Positions 25,567 through 34,263 of a DNA stretch of 64,000 nucleotides are shown in pieces. The DNA comes from DATLZU01 sp051293835 (GTDB lineage Bacteria > Nitrospirota > Nitrospiria > Nitrospirales > Nitrospiraceae), in contig JBPKMA010000004.1 in assembly GCA_051293835.1 (NCBI GenBank), positions 186,001 through 250,000 of the forward strand, written 5' to 3'. The translations under genes and the position numbers were made by a program. Within the stretch, counting starts at the first letter, position 1, and each line of letters starts with the position of its first letter. Below the pieces are notes generated by a model. That model did not search any database and was not told where the DNA came from. It worked only from the letters and a program-made list of their open reading frames with translations.

Positions 25567-26505
25567 TCACGCAAATTGATCCCTTACCACCGGTTTCCCG
25601 GTCCCATTCCAATACCCGGCGGCCATGCGCGGCGTGGTGTGTTTGATCGCGAACCGACCGTCCGGGGAGAGTACCAGCGCGCCGGCCGCGCCACGGATGC
25701 GGCTCACGAGCTTCGCGAGCACGACCCGCGCCGCGGCGCCTGGAGCGAGTCCTTCCGCCAATCGATCCGTGATTTCTTTGGCGACGGCGATCCGGATGAT
25801 GGCTTCACCTAGGCCCGTCATCGAGACGGCGCCAGCCCGGTTGTCCGCGTAGACGCCGCAACCGATCAATGGAGTGTCGCCGACACGTCCCGGCAGCATG
25901 CAATCGATGCCCCCGGTGGAGGCGCCGGCTGCGACCGTCCCTTTCCAATCCAGCGCGACCGCTCCCACGGTTTCCCACCCCGGTCGCCGGCGAGTTGTGC
26001 CATCGGTCCCGGCCATCGCCCTGTACAGGCGGAGCGTCTTGGCGGCGAAGGCCGCAGCCACCCCATGCCTCCGCACGCGGCGGGCCACAAGCCCGGCCGT
26101 TGACTGCCGCTCCAACTTGAAATGATACGCGAAGCGCGTGGCGTGCCGGCCGACGAGCAGGACATGGGAGGTTTCGTCCATCACCCGCCGAGCGGCCGTG
26201 ATAGGATGGACGATCCGTTCGATCGCCGCCACCGCGCCGGCCTGCAGGTGTCGGCCTTCCATAATCGACGCGTCCATCCGCCTGACCCCGTCGAGTTGAA
26301 CCCGCGAGCCGACTCCGGCATTGAACAGGCCGGACGCTTCCAGGATGCGGATTGCCGCTTCGACCGCATCGAGGGCGGGCGCCCCAGCGTTTAACAACGC
26401 ATAGCCGGCTCGAAGTGTTTCGGCCAGACACGAGGCCTGCGCCTCATTCATTCTACGAAGGCCGGCCCCGCCATGGACGAGGATGATCGGGCGGGAACGA
26501 GTCAA
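25567..26505 (-). CDS. iaaA: Isoaspartyl peptidase/L-asparaginase (Ntn hydrolase)
   Basis: A 312-residue plant-type asparaginase that should remove isoaspartyl residues from dipeptides and hydrolyse asparagine, after autocleavage into two chains. The N-terminal HGGAG (residues 11-15) and FNAGVGSRVQLDG with MDASIMEG are diagnostic. The nucleophile is Thr179 in WETVGAVALDWKG, preceded by a Gly/Arg-rich linker where processing occurs. Downstream GASTGGIDCMLPGRVGDTPL and IGCGVYADNRAGAVSMTGLG complete the active site. The start overlaps the stop of the upstream gene by four bases (ATGA), so the two are translated together. Confidence 0.9.
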   Translation of the reverse strand: MTRSRPIILVHGGAGLRRMNEAQASCLAETLRAGYALLNAGAPALDAVEAAIRILEASGLFNAGVGSRVQLDGVRRMDASIMEGRHLQAGAVAAIERIVHPITAARRVMDETSHVLLVGRHATRFAYHFKLERQSTAGLVARRVRRHGVAAAFAAKTLRLYRAMAGTDGTTRRRPGWETVGAVALDWKGTVAAGASTGGIDCMLPGRVGDTPLIGCGVYADNRAGAVSMTGLGEAIIRIAVAKEITDRLAEGLAPGAAARVVLAKLVSRIRGAAGALVLSPDGRFAIKHTTPRMAAGYWNGTGKPVVRDQFA

Positions 26506-27068
26506 TTCAGTAAGAGATCTTTGGCTCGACGGAAGGTCGGATCTTGCATGCGGTCCAGATCAGAACGGACGAAGCCGAGGCCCGTCACGCAGAGCTCGAA
26601 GTTGTCGGAGAGTTTGCGGAACAGCGGCGGGTCGTTCTCCGACTCGACGTCGCCGAACTGGGCGACGATGCCGTACGAACGCTTGCCAGTTTTGACGTAG
26701 TCGACCAGGAAATCCGGATGGTAGATCATGCCGGCCGACTTGAGCCGCCGGAGATACTCCGGGAACAGACCGGCCATGAACAGCGTGAAATCGCCGATGT
26801 GGCGATGCACCTCCCGTTCACGGTCGAACGAGTGGGCTTCGAGCAGCGTTTCGGATTCGAACAACAGCTCGACCACGGTTTCAATCGGTTGGCCTCGCCG
26901 GTTCCGGATTTTGTAGAGTTGATCGGTATGGGTGAAATCGACGAGTAGATTGGAGACGTACGCGGTGACGTTGAGGTCGGGCCAACCCAATTTCTCGGTA
27001 AAACTTTTCTCGGTCAAAGCCCCGAAGAGCCGACGCAGTGGGTGATTATGAGGGATCGGACTCCCCAT
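26502..27068 (-). CDS. Conserved hypothetical protein coupled to iaaA
   Basis: A 188-residue soluble protein of unrecognised family. ATG 27068 is chosen because GGGAGGTGG precedes it by a few bases; GTG 27074 is also in frame. Notable segments are LTEKSFTEKLGWPDLNVTAY, VSNLLVDFTHTDQLYKIRNR, ESETLLEAHSFDREREVHRH, IGDFTLFMAGLFPEYLRRLK and YGIVAQFGDVESENDPPLFR. The many acidic, His and aromatic residues and well-spaced helices argue for an enzyme or structured helical protein, not a spurious frame. It overlaps iaaA by four bases and a plausible promoter sits upstream. Confidence 0.7.
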   Translation of the reverse strand: MGSPIPHNHPLRRLFGALTEKSFTEKLGWPDLNVTAYVSNLLVDFTHTDQLYKIRNRRGQPIETVVELLFESETLLEAHSFDREREVHRHIGDFTLFMAGLFPEYLRRLKSAGMIYHPDFLVDYVKTGKRSYGIVAQFGDVESENDPPLFRKLSDNFELCVTGLGFVRSDLDRMQDPTFRRAKDLLLN

Positions 27069-27101
27069 CTCCACCTCCCGGCTACAACGCCCGATGACTT
27101 A

Positions 27102-27131
27102 TATTTAGTATATCAGAGGCCCACCTGACAA
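27102..27131 (-). promoter_or_regulatory. Putative promoter of the 26502-27068 gene
   Basis: An AT-rich island in a GC-rich region contains on the minus strand TTGTCA (27131-27126), 18 bases, then TAAATA (27107-27102). TATACT overlaps at 27112-27107 with a shorter spacer. Either would start transcription about 25-35 bases before ATG 27068. Confidence 0.4.
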
Positions 27132-27197
27132 GATGGCGCCCAGCTTCTCCGATCCGTATCGGCGCCCTGGATTGGGAACTTGAGCCCGTCGCCTCAG

Positions 27198-27647
27198 TCA
27201 CCCGTTCCTCCGGCTGTCCAGCACAAAGGTCACAGGCCCGTCATTGACCAGTTCGACCGCCATATGCGCGCCGAACACACCCATCTCCACCGGCGTGCCT
27301 TGCGCACGCAGGTCAGTGGCGACCTTTTCATAGAGCGCCTGAGCCAGTTCGGGAGGAGCCGCCCGGTCAAACCCCGGTCGCCGGCCTTTCGCCGTGTCGC
27401 CCAACAACGTGAACTGGGACACCAGCAGCACCGACCCGCCGCAGTCCCTCAACGACCGGTTCATCTTGCCGGCCTCGTCTGGGAAAATGCGCAACCCCAG
27501 AATTTTGTCCGCGATATAGCGCGCGTCCGACTCGCCGTCCTCACGCGCGACGCCGAGTAGTACCAGCAGACCCGGCCCGATCTTGCCGACAATCGTGCCG
27601 TTCACTTCGACGGAGGCCCGGGTGACACGCTGGATAACGGCCCGCAT
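27198..27647 (-). CDS. dtd: D-aminoacyl-tRNA deacylase
   Basis: A 149-residue Dtd that hydrolyses D-amino acids from mischarged tRNA. The start MRAVIQRVTRASVEVNG is typical, the catalytic SQF block is seen as LLVSQFTLLGDTAKGRRPGF, and the cross-subunit GxPxT-type motif is present as VNDGPVTFVLDS near the C-terminus. Family length is normal. It lies 24 bases after ogt and in the same orientation as murJ-ogt, giving a likely three-gene operon. Confidence 0.94.
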   Translation of the reverse strand: MRAVIQRVTRASVEVNGTIVGKIGPGLLVLLGVAREDGESDARYIADKILGLRIFPDEAGKMNRSLRDCGGSVLLVSQFTLLGDTAKGRRPGFDRAAPPELAQALYEKVATDLRAQGTPVEMGVFGAHMAVELVNDGPVTFVLDSRRNG

Positions 27648-27671
27648 AAATTCCGGCAATGTGGTGAGAGG

Positions 27672-28277
27672 CTAGAGTCTCTCGCCTTGCGCCCCACCGT
27701 GTCGTGCCAATGTCCCTTCCAGCGCCAGCAGCCGTCGTTTTAGACGTACTCCGCCGGTGAAGCCGCCAACCAATCCGTCGGAGGTCACGACCCGATGGCA
27801 GGGAATGACGAGCGGGACAGGATTGGCACCGAGCGCCAGGCCGACCGCCCGCGCGTATCGCGCGCCGCCGACCCGTAGGGCGACCCACTTGTACGACCGG
27901 ACGCGCCCATAGGGGATGCGCCGAATCACTTGCCAGACCCGCCTTTGAAAAGCCGATCCGCCAGAGAGGTCGATAGGAACATGGATGGTGCGGCGTTTGC
28001 CGGCCAAATAGGCCGCGATCTGCGACTGCGCGGTGCGTAAGACTGGTTCGATTTCCGGCGAGAGGCAAGGGGCGAAGGGTGAAAAGGTTCCGTTCGCGGA
28101 CGGCGCCTCTTCGCTGAGCGCCCGCTCGACCTCCCGTCGCGACGTCTTCGGCAAAACGACAGTCCGGATCCCGCGCGCCGAAGCGGAGAGCCCGACCCAA
28201 CCCCAGGCAGTCCGAAAAATCCTCATCCCCTGGCGAGAGGCTGCCCGAGTGCTTGTTGTCTTGGCCCGCGTGTCCAT
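27672..28277 (-). CDS. ogt: Methylated-DNA-protein-cysteine methyltransferase
   Basis: A protein of about 200 residues that repairs O6-alkylguanine by transferring the alkyl group to its own Cys. The catalytic motif is VIPCHRVVTSDG in the C-terminal DNA-binding domain, preceded by FQRRVWQVIRRIPYGRVRSY (wing and recognition helix) and followed by LVGGFTGGVRLKRRLLALEG. The N-terminal half is a variable domain (GWVGLSASARGIRTVVLP). The start is at 28277, or at the internal ATG 28226 (MRIFRTAWGWVG). It is 23 bases downstream of murJ. Confidence 0.9.
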   Translation of the reverse strand: MDTRAKTTSTRAASRQGMRIFRTAWGWVGLSASARGIRTVVLPKTSRREVERALSEEAPSANGTFSPFAPCLSPEIEPVLRTAQSQIAAYLAGKRRTIHVPIDLSGGSAFQRRVWQVIRRIPYGRVRSYKWVALRVGGARYARAVGLALGANPVPLVIPCHRVVTSDGLVGGFTGGVRLKRRLLALEGTLARHGGAQGERL

Positions 28278-28300
28278 CGTCTCTCCAATTGCCTATCCTC

Positions 28301-29914
28301 TCATGCCGCTGGCCCCTTGCCCAGCTTTCGTTTGACGATTCCCCACAACACATCCAGCTCCTCGGAGCGCATCAGTGCGTGCGCGCCGAGATAACCGCTC
28401 ACGCTCAAGCCGATGCCGACCGCCAGCATCACTGTTTTGGCGACCCACTCGCCCTCGCGCGTCCACACCTGCGCCCCGGCAACCCACACACAGGCGAGTA
28501 CGAGGGGCACGACCGCGATCGCCGTGCGCATGGACGACTTACCGATCGCGGTCCAGTCCACGCCGCCGAGCCGCCGGTGCAAGATCGCCACCAGAACGCC
28601 GCCGTTCAGCATTGCGGCCACGGCCGTCGCCAGCGCGAGGCCGGCATGCCGCAACGGTCCCATGAACGCGAGCGACAGCGTCACATTGGCGACCACGGCC
28701 GCGGCCGCGGTGAGTGCAGGTGTCTTTGTGTCCTGAAGCGAGTAAAAGGCGGACACGATGATCCGCACACCCGCGAAGGCCCACAGCCCGACCGCGTAGC
28801 AGAGCACCGCCGTCGCCGTCGCAGCCGTGTCGGCAGCGGTAAACGACCCGTGTTCGAAGAAGAGGTGTACGAGCGGCACGCGCAGCAGGATCAAGCCCAC
28901 CATCGCCGGCAAAATGATGAATAGGATCATCCGTAAGCCGAATCCCAAAGTGACTCGCAGTTCGTCCAGTGCGCCCCGCGCGGCCTGCGCTGAAAGCGTC
29001 GGCAGAATGGCAGTCGCAAGCGCGACGCCAAAGATCCCGAGAGGAAATTGAATCAAGCGCATGCCGTAGAACAGGTAGGTCGGCCCGCCGTCAAAAAAGG
29101 ACGCGAGAATGGTGCTGATGGTAATGTTGACCTGCGTAACCGAGAGACCCAGCAGCGAGGGCACCATGAGCCGGCCGATCCGCCGAACGCCGGGATGGCC
29201 CAGCTGAAATCGGAAGCCGAACAGCATCCCACGCCGCCTGAGTCCCGGCAGTTGCATGGCGAACTGCGCGGCTCCCCCGGCCACGACGCCGATCGCGACG
29301 CCGATGATCGGCTCGGGCAGCACCGGCGACAGCCACAGCGCGCAGCCGATGATGACGAGGTTGAAGAAGACCGGCGAGAACGCCGGCGCGGCGAAAGCCC
29401 GCACCGAATTCAACACGCCCATCGCCAACGCCGCCAGGCTGATGAACAGGAGATACGGGAACATGATCCGGGTCAGCACCGTGGTCATCAAGAGTCTGGC
29501 CGGATCGTCGTGGAACCCAGGAGCCATCAACCAAACGATCCCGGGCGCGGCGGCGATGCCGAGCAGCGTGAGGAGCGTGACAACCATCAGCAGGGTGGTG
29601 AACACGGCGCTCGCGAGTTCCCAGGCGTCCCGTTTGGCGCGCAGCGCGTGATATTCGGTGAAGACCGGAATGAACGCCGACGACATTGATCCTTCCGCGA
29701 ATAGCTCGCGGAGCAGGTTGGGGATCCGATAGGCGACGAAGAAGGCGTCGGCGGCCGGCGTGGCGCCGAACAGCCGCGCAAGGACCATGTCTCGGATGAA
29801 GCCCAGGACGCGGCTGGACAATGTCGCTGCGCCGATCAGCCCGGCGGCCCGCACGACCGAATGGTTCTCGTCTTGGACCTTCGCCTCGGCGGCAACCGTG
29901 GTGGGATCAGACAT
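28301..29914 (-). CDS. murJ: Lipid II flippase
   Basis: A 537-residue MOP-superfamily membrane protein that flips lipid II across the inner membrane for peptidoglycan synthesis. Characteristic segments are AAGLIGAATLSSRVLGFIRD, VLARLFGATPAADAFFVAYR, IPNLLRELFAEGSMSSAFIP and IFGVALATAILPTLSAQAAR; multiple hydrophobic helices consistent with 14 spans continue to the C-terminus. ATG 29914 (MSDPTTVAAEAKVQDENHS) is chosen since the region further upstream is not protein-like. It heads the murJ-ogt-dtd run. Confidence 0.93.
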   Translation of the reverse strand: MSDPTTVAAEAKVQDENHSVVRAAGLIGAATLSSRVLGFIRDMVLARLFGATPAADAFFVAYRIPNLLRELFAEGSMSSAFIPVFTEYHALRAKRDAWELASAVFTTLLMVVTLLTLLGIAAAPGIVWLMAPGFHDDPARLLMTTVLTRIMFPYLLFISLAALAMGVLNSVRAFAAPAFSPVFFNLVIIGCALWLSPVLPEPIIGVAIGVVAGGAAQFAMQLPGLRRRGMLFGFRFQLGHPGVRRIGRLMVPSLLGLSVTQVNITISTILASFFDGGPTYLFYGMRLIQFPLGIFGVALATAILPTLSAQAARGALDELRVTLGFGLRMILFIILPAMVGLILLRVPLVHLFFEHGSFTAADTAATATAVLCYAVGLWAFAGVRIIVSAFYSLQDTKTPALTAAAAVVANVTLSLAFMGPLRHAGLALATAVAAMLNGGVLVAILHRRLGGVDWTAIGKSSMRTAIAVVPLVLACVWVAGAQVWTREGEWVAKTVMLAVGIGLSVSGYLGAHALMRSEELDVLWGIVKRKLGKGPAA

Positions 29915-30030
29915 CAACGCGGATTGTAGCGGAACCTCCGCGAGCAGTCTACGCGCTTCATGGTCCGCGATCGACGCGACGAGGGCACGATCGCAACTTC
30001 TTCTTGGGTCGCGTGTCCCCAAACGGTGCA

Positions 30031-30520
30031 ATGGGGGTATCTGCTCTCCGTGTGGCCCTTCTAGAAGCGCGACGGGCTGGCCGCTATACCGAGGCCGAAC
30101 CCCGTCTGGTGGCGGCATTGAAGGCAGCCGAACGGTTCCAGCCCGACGACCTGCGACCGCTGATCACCCTGACCGATCTCATCGAGCTCGACGACACGCA
30201 GGGGAAGCCTAGCGAGGTGGCTGGACGTCACCGAGCGCACTCAGGGGCCGGCTCATCTGCAAGTGGCCGTGGTCCGGTACCGCCTGGCGAAGCTGAATCA
30301 CCGTCGCGGCGAGTATGCAGCGGCGGACTCATTCTCCCGGCGAGCGCTGGCCGTCCATGACGAGGCGCTGGGACCGACCCACCACGATACACGGGTGATC
30401 GTCCATGAGTACGTCGCGCTCCTGCGCGAAACCAGCCGTGCCGACGAGGCGGATGCGTTTCTAGCGGCGCGGGCCAAAACTGATAAGGGCGTGGCGGCCC
30501 TGCCGATCTGTCCCGACTAA
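30031..30520 (+). pseudogene. TPR-type repeat protein, frameshifted
   Basis: The first part reads ALRVALLEARRAGRYTEAEP and VAALKAAERFQPDDLRPLIT, a TPR-like helix pair. The frame changes around 30215-30260 into RLAKLNHRRGEYAAADSFSR with RALAVHDEALGPTHHDTRVI and ends LRETSRADEADAFLAARAK. The pattern (REGxYxxAxxxxxRALA) is the 42-residue TPR type also used by the protein at 38665. The single frameshift and short length suggest a recently broken or fragmentary gene. Confidence 0.55.
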
Positions 30521-30565
30521 CACGAGGCGGAGCGGCTTCCATTCCGCCTCGCGGCGCAGGGCCCT

Positions 30566-31933
30566 TCATGTGTGCGCACGCCGCTTGCTTCCGGATTCCA
30601 ACGCCCGCACTTCTTCGGCGGCTCGCCACCCGCTTTCGACGGCGCCGTTCATGTAGCCTTGCCAGCGCTCACTGGTATGTTCGCCGGCGAACAGAATCCG
30701 CCCATGGGGTCTCGCCAGCCACGCCCGCAATTCCGGGTCGTATCCGGGATCGAAGTACGCATACCCACCCTGCGCCCACGGATCTTTCTCCCAGCAGACC
30801 AGCCGGGACGCCAGCAGCGCCGTCTTTTTCGCACCGAGCCAAGCCAGGGCGTCGACGAGAGCCTCGATCCCTCGCTCGCCGACGAGCTTGAGGGTCTCCG
30901 TGCTGGCCGATCCACCCGCCAGCAACGTCAGGATGCCAGCACGGCCATGCTGCTCTTCGTTGCCATCCCAAACCGCGCCAATCGGCAGATCCGTCCCAAA
31001 CGCACGGGGGCGCCCGCGTCGCCGCCAAAACGGTCGCTCGAACTGCAGCAATGTCTTCGTTGCCCGCCCGTATCGCAGGGCCGCGCAGGCCTTGCGTTGA
31101 AGCGGAGGCAGCGGGGGCCTGAAAACAATGCGCCGCATCGCCGTGGTGGGCAGGGCGACGATCAGATAGTCGGCGGTGAGTTGAATCTGCTCGCCAGTGG
31201 AGCCGCAGACGGAGACCCGCACCCGATCCCGGGTTTGCGTGGCCGCCAGCAGCGTCGTCCGTAGGCAGACCCGCTCACCGAGTTGCGCAGCTAAGCGGAT
31301 CGCCAATTGATCATTACCGCCTTTGATGCGGTAGAATCGCCCGTCGCCCGGCATGTCGGACGCGAGAAGATCCACCAGCGCGAGCATCGAGAGGTGGTCC
31401 GGATCGGCGAGGAGTAGCCCCCGCAGGCCTCGGATGAGCGCGCGCGTCTCTCGGTCGGCTCGGATGTGGTCGAGCCAGTCGGAGACGGACACGCGGGCCA
31501 GGCCCCGCGCGATCGGACCGTCCCAGCGCCGCTCGGTCAGACAATAGGCTCGGATCAACGGTTGGCAAGGGACAGCGAGTTTGGCCCAGAGATCGCGAAA
31601 GGAGGTGACCGGAATCGGACGACGGCGGCAGAGACCTCCCTGAATGAATTTGAACCCTCCCTGGAGGATCGGCACCAGCGAGAGCCCGGTCCGCGCCACG
31701 AGGTCCCGAATGGCTTCCTGATCGGGTTCGATCAAATCCCCGCCGGCTTCGGCATGCTGGCCTTCCAGGAAACCGTGGCGCAACGTCCACACGCGGCCGC
31801 CGACACGCTCCCGCGCTTCCAGGACCGTGACCCGTGCGCCGTCGCTGTGCAAGTCTGCGGCCGCCGCCAAGCCTGCAAGCCCTGCCCCCGCGACGATGAC
31901 GGACCGGTCGCGCAATCGTGCTTTGGTGGGCAT
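30566..31933 (-). CDS. FAD-dependent amine oxidase/phytoene-desaturase-like flavoprotein
   Basis: A 455-residue flavoprotein. The N-terminal dinucleotide-binding motif VIVAGAGLAGLAAAADLHSD leads into the GG-R flavin motif ARERVGGRVWTLRHG. The C-terminal FAD motif GRILFAGEHTSERWQGYMNG is that of monoamine oxidases (GEHTS-x5-GYMxGAxxSG). The substrate is unknown. It is the last gene of the lemA-TPM-TPM run (13-base gap), so it is probably co-transcribed with envelope-associated proteins whose connection to it is unclear. No signal peptide is seen, so it should be cytoplasmic. Confidence 0.85.
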   Translation of the reverse strand: MPTKARLRDRSVIVAGAGLAGLAAAADLHSDGARVTVLEARERVGGRVWTLRHGFLEGQHAEAGGDLIEPDQEAIRDLVARTGLSLVPILQGGFKFIQGGLCRRRPIPVTSFRDLWAKLAVPCQPLIRAYCLTERRWDGPIARGLARVSVSDWLDHIRADRETRALIRGLRGLLLADPDHLSMLALVDLLASDMPGDGRFYRIKGGNDQLAIRLAAQLGERVCLRTTLLAATQTRDRVRVSVCGSTGEQIQLTADYLIVALPTTAMRRIVFRPPLPPLQRKACAALRYGRATKTLLQFERPFWRRRGRPRAFGTDLPIGAVWDGNEEQHGRAGILTLLAGGSASTETLKLVGERGIEALVDALAWLGAKKTALLASRLVCWEKDPWAQGGYAYFDPGYDPELRAWLARPHGRILFAGEHTSERWQGYMNGAVESGWRAAEEVRALESGSKRRAHT

Positions 31934-31946
31934 CGACGCTCCTCCG

Positions 31947-32594
31947 TCAGGCCTCTTGAATCAGCTCATTGGACAACTCATCGGGGTTGTCGCCGGGACC
32001 GGCCGGACAGAACCGAGCTAGCACGTCTCCGCAGCGGACAATCGCCTCGCACAGCGCCTCCGTCGGACGGCCTGCGCGGATGCCGTCAACGAGGCCCGCC
32101 ACGATCTGATCCCAGGTGCCGGGCGGCACCCGGTCGTTGATCCCCTTGTCCGCCAGCACGTGCACTCGATGCTCGAGCAGCGAGACCAGAATCAGAATGC
32201 CAGTGCGGTCCTTGGTCTTGTGGAGCCCGTGCCGATAGAAGGCCTGTTCGGCGCGGAGGCGCACTTTCATCGCCATCCGTTCGGGCGATGTGAAGAGCCG
32301 AATGACGGCAGGAAAGGTTCCCGCCCATTGACCCATCGCGTACGCACCCACGACAGCGAACAACAGCCAGCCGGCGTTGGCCGCATGCCAGCCCCACGGC
32401 GCCCATTCGCTGTCGGCCACCAGAAGCACGGTCAGCACAAGCAGCGCCGAGGCCAACCCGACCCGATAGCCGACGTCACGATAGCGCGCAGAAGCAGGGA
32501 TGATCATTGGCACGATCTCGCCGCGCGTTGTGCGTTCCGCCGCCCGCACAGTGTCTCGAATCTTGTCGAGATCTTCGGCCGAAAAGTGAATCAT
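31947..32594 (-). CDS. TPM-domain membrane protein
   Basis: A 215-residue protein beginning with an acidic helix (FSAEDLDKIRDTVRAAERTT) and the TPM segment RGEIVPMIIPAS. Two transmembrane spans follow (GLASALLVLTVLLVA; WLLFAVVGAYAMGQWAG), then the second TPM part (RAEQAFYRHGLHKTKDRTGI; LILVSLLEHRVHVLADKGIN). The membrane insert within the TPM fold marks the short COG3762-like group. It follows the larger TPM gene by nine bases. The family is linked to envelope processes and photosystem repair in plants; the bacterial role is unsettled. Confidence 0.82.
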   Translation of the reverse strand: MIHFSAEDLDKIRDTVRAAERTTRGEIVPMIIPASARYRDVGYRVGLASALLVLTVLLVADSEWAPWGWHAANAGWLLFAVVGAYAMGQWAGTFPAVIRLFTSPERMAMKVRLRAEQAFYRHGLHKTKDRTGILILVSLLEHRVHVLADKGINDRVPPGTWDQIVAGLVDGIRAGRPTEALCEAIVRCGDVLARFCPAGPGDNPDELSNELIQEA

Positions 32595-32603
32595 CTTACC
32601 AGC

Positions 32604-33530
32604 TTACCAGTCCCCAGAGGCACCCCCGCCGCCGAAATCCCCGCCGCCGCCGCTGAACCCGATTTCGCTGGCCGACCCGATCGCGTCGCCGCCAAAGGCC
32701 ACTGGTGGTCCCCAGTCGAAGTCGAACCCGCTGCGCGCCCGGCGGCGGCGGCTAGGCGGAAGTGAGACGAGCCAGAAGATCAACGCAAATGTCGTCAACG
32801 CGGCGAGCACGCCGAGCAGGAGACTCACCGCCTGGGCGATGAAGAACGAGAAGACGCTTCCCAACAGCCCCCTTGTGCTCTGACGGCGGGCACTGAGCAG
32901 CAGCCCGACGACGGTCCCCACCAGCACAGCGAGCAGCAGCGTGAGGATCGCCGAGGAGCCGGCCACGGCCTGCGGAGTCGGCTGGCGCGTCGGGGCAGTA
33001 TAGGTACCCTCGATCGTGCCCACAATCGCCCACAGCCCCGCCGCGATTCCACCCGGAAAATCACCCGCCCGAAACCGCGGGACGATTTCCTCCCGGATGA
33101 TGCGCGACGCGCGCACGTCTGTGAGGACACCTTCCAATCCATAGCCGACTTCGATCCGGACTTTCCGCTCGCGCGTGACCACGAGCAACAGCACGCCGTT
33201 GTCCATTCCTTTTTGGCCGAGCTTCCAGGTCGTCGCCACCCGGTGGGCATACTCTTCGAGCGGCTCGCCCTCGAGGGACACGATCGTGAGCACCGCGACT
33301 TGGTTGCCGGTTTTGGCCTCATGGGCTTCCAGCTCGGCCGACAGCGCGGCGACCAGATCCGGAGGCAGGAGGCGCGCCTGATCCACGATGCGGCCGGTGA
33401 GCGGCGGGACGTCAAGACCGAAAGAAGGCTCGGCCGAGAGGCAGATCAAAAGCAAGGCGAAGGTTGAGCAAACGACCGCGGTGACAATGATCCTGCTCTG
33501 GGTCGTTCTCTGATTGCTCCTCGGCCCCAA
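32604..33530 (-). CDS. YgcG-type TPM-domain protein with glycine-rich tail
   Basis: A 308-residue exported protein. A signal peptide (about 15-37, ending PSFGL) precedes the TPM domain (LTGRIVDQARLLPPDLVAAL; LEAHEAKTGNQVAVLTIVSL; GMDNGVLLLVVTRERKVRIE; VGYGLEGVLTD; IVPRFRAGDFPGGIAAGL). Two transmembrane helices follow, and a C-terminus ending in a Gly/Ser-rich stretch (FSGGGGDFGGGGASGDW). This layout (signal, TPM, membrane helices, Gly-rich SGGGG tail) is typical of YgcG. It sits between lemA (seven-base gap) and a second TPM gene, a common arrangement. Confidence 0.87.
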   Translation of the reverse strand: MGPRSNQRTTQSRIIVTAVVCSTFALLLICLSAEPSFGLDVPPLTGRIVDQARLLPPDLVAALSAELEAHEAKTGNQVAVLTIVSLEGEPLEEYAHRVATTWKLGQKGMDNGVLLLVVTRERKVRIEVGYGLEGVLTDVRASRIIREEIVPRFRAGDFPGGIAAGLWAIVGTIEGTYTAPTRQPTPQAVAGSSAILTLLLAVLVGTVVGLLLSARRQSTRGLLGSVFSFFIAQAVSLLLGVLAALTTFALIFWLVSLPPSRRRRARSGFDFDWGPPVAFGGDAIGSASEIGFSGGGGDFGGGGASGDW

Positions 33531-33537
33531 CCTGTAC

Positions 33538-34134
33538 CTAAAACTTGACGCCGGGTGGTTTCGCGACGGCCTTTTCGTCCGCCACGGTGAAATTGGGCTT
33601 GACGTCCAGGTGAAGGATGTACTTGGCGGTCAGATTGGTCGGGAAGAAACGCACCGCCTTGTTGTATTCGGCTACCTTCTCGATGTATCGCTTGCGGGCG
33701 ACCGCGATGCGGTTCTCGGTGCCCTCGAGTTGGCTCTGAAGATCGCGGAAATTCTCGTTGGCCTTCAGGTCCGGATACTGCTCCACCACGGCTAGCAGAC
33801 GCGCCAGGGCGGAAGAGAGTTCCTGCTGCGCGGCCTGGAACTTCTCAAACGCCACGGGGTCCCTGAGCGCTTCCGGAGGGAGCTGGAGGCCAGCGACTTG
33901 CGCGCGTGCCCGTGTCACGCTTTCCAAGGTCTCGCGTTCATGGGCCGCATAGGCTTTCACTGTTTCGACCAGATTCGGAATCAGGTCGGCTCGGCGTTGA
34001 TACTGATTCAGCACCTCGCTCCAGGCGGCGTTGGTCTCCTCGTCAAGTCCTTGCAACTCGTTGTACCCGCAACCCGACAGGATCAGCAGGGCTCCCGCCA
34101 GGGCAACCATCGACATCTCTCGCCGTGCATTCAT
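33538..34134 (-). CDS. lemA: LemA-family lipoprotein
   Basis: A 198-residue LemA protein. From ATG 34134 (preceded by GAGAGGAG) the signal peptide ends with the lipobox LSGC, so the protein is lipid-anchored. The helical LemA core follows: LDEETNAAWSEVLNQYQRRA, DLIPNLVETVKAYAAHERET, QQELSSALARLLAVVEQYPD, LKANENFRDLQSQLEGTENR and IAVARKRYIEKVAEYNKAVR. All key family blocks are intact. LemA genes usually sit with TPM proteins, as here; the joint function is unknown. Confidence 0.92.
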   Translation of the reverse strand: MNARREMSMVALAGALLILSGCGYNELQGLDEETNAAWSEVLNQYQRRADLIPNLVETVKAYAAHERETLESVTRARAQVAGLQLPPEALRDPVAFEKFQAAQQELSSALARLLAVVEQYPDLKANENFRDLQSQLEGTENRIAVARKRYIEKVAEYNKAVRFFPTNLTAKYILHLDVKPNFTVADEKAVAKPPGVKF

Positions 34135-34263
34135 GGGCCAACTCCTCTCTTGACGCACTATCCGAGATAGACACAGTCCTGCTGTGATCAAGCCCCTGCC
34201 CCATCCGGGGCCGTCACCATATCAGCGCAGAAGCCTTCGCGCCAGCCGCTTCCCTTTACCCGT

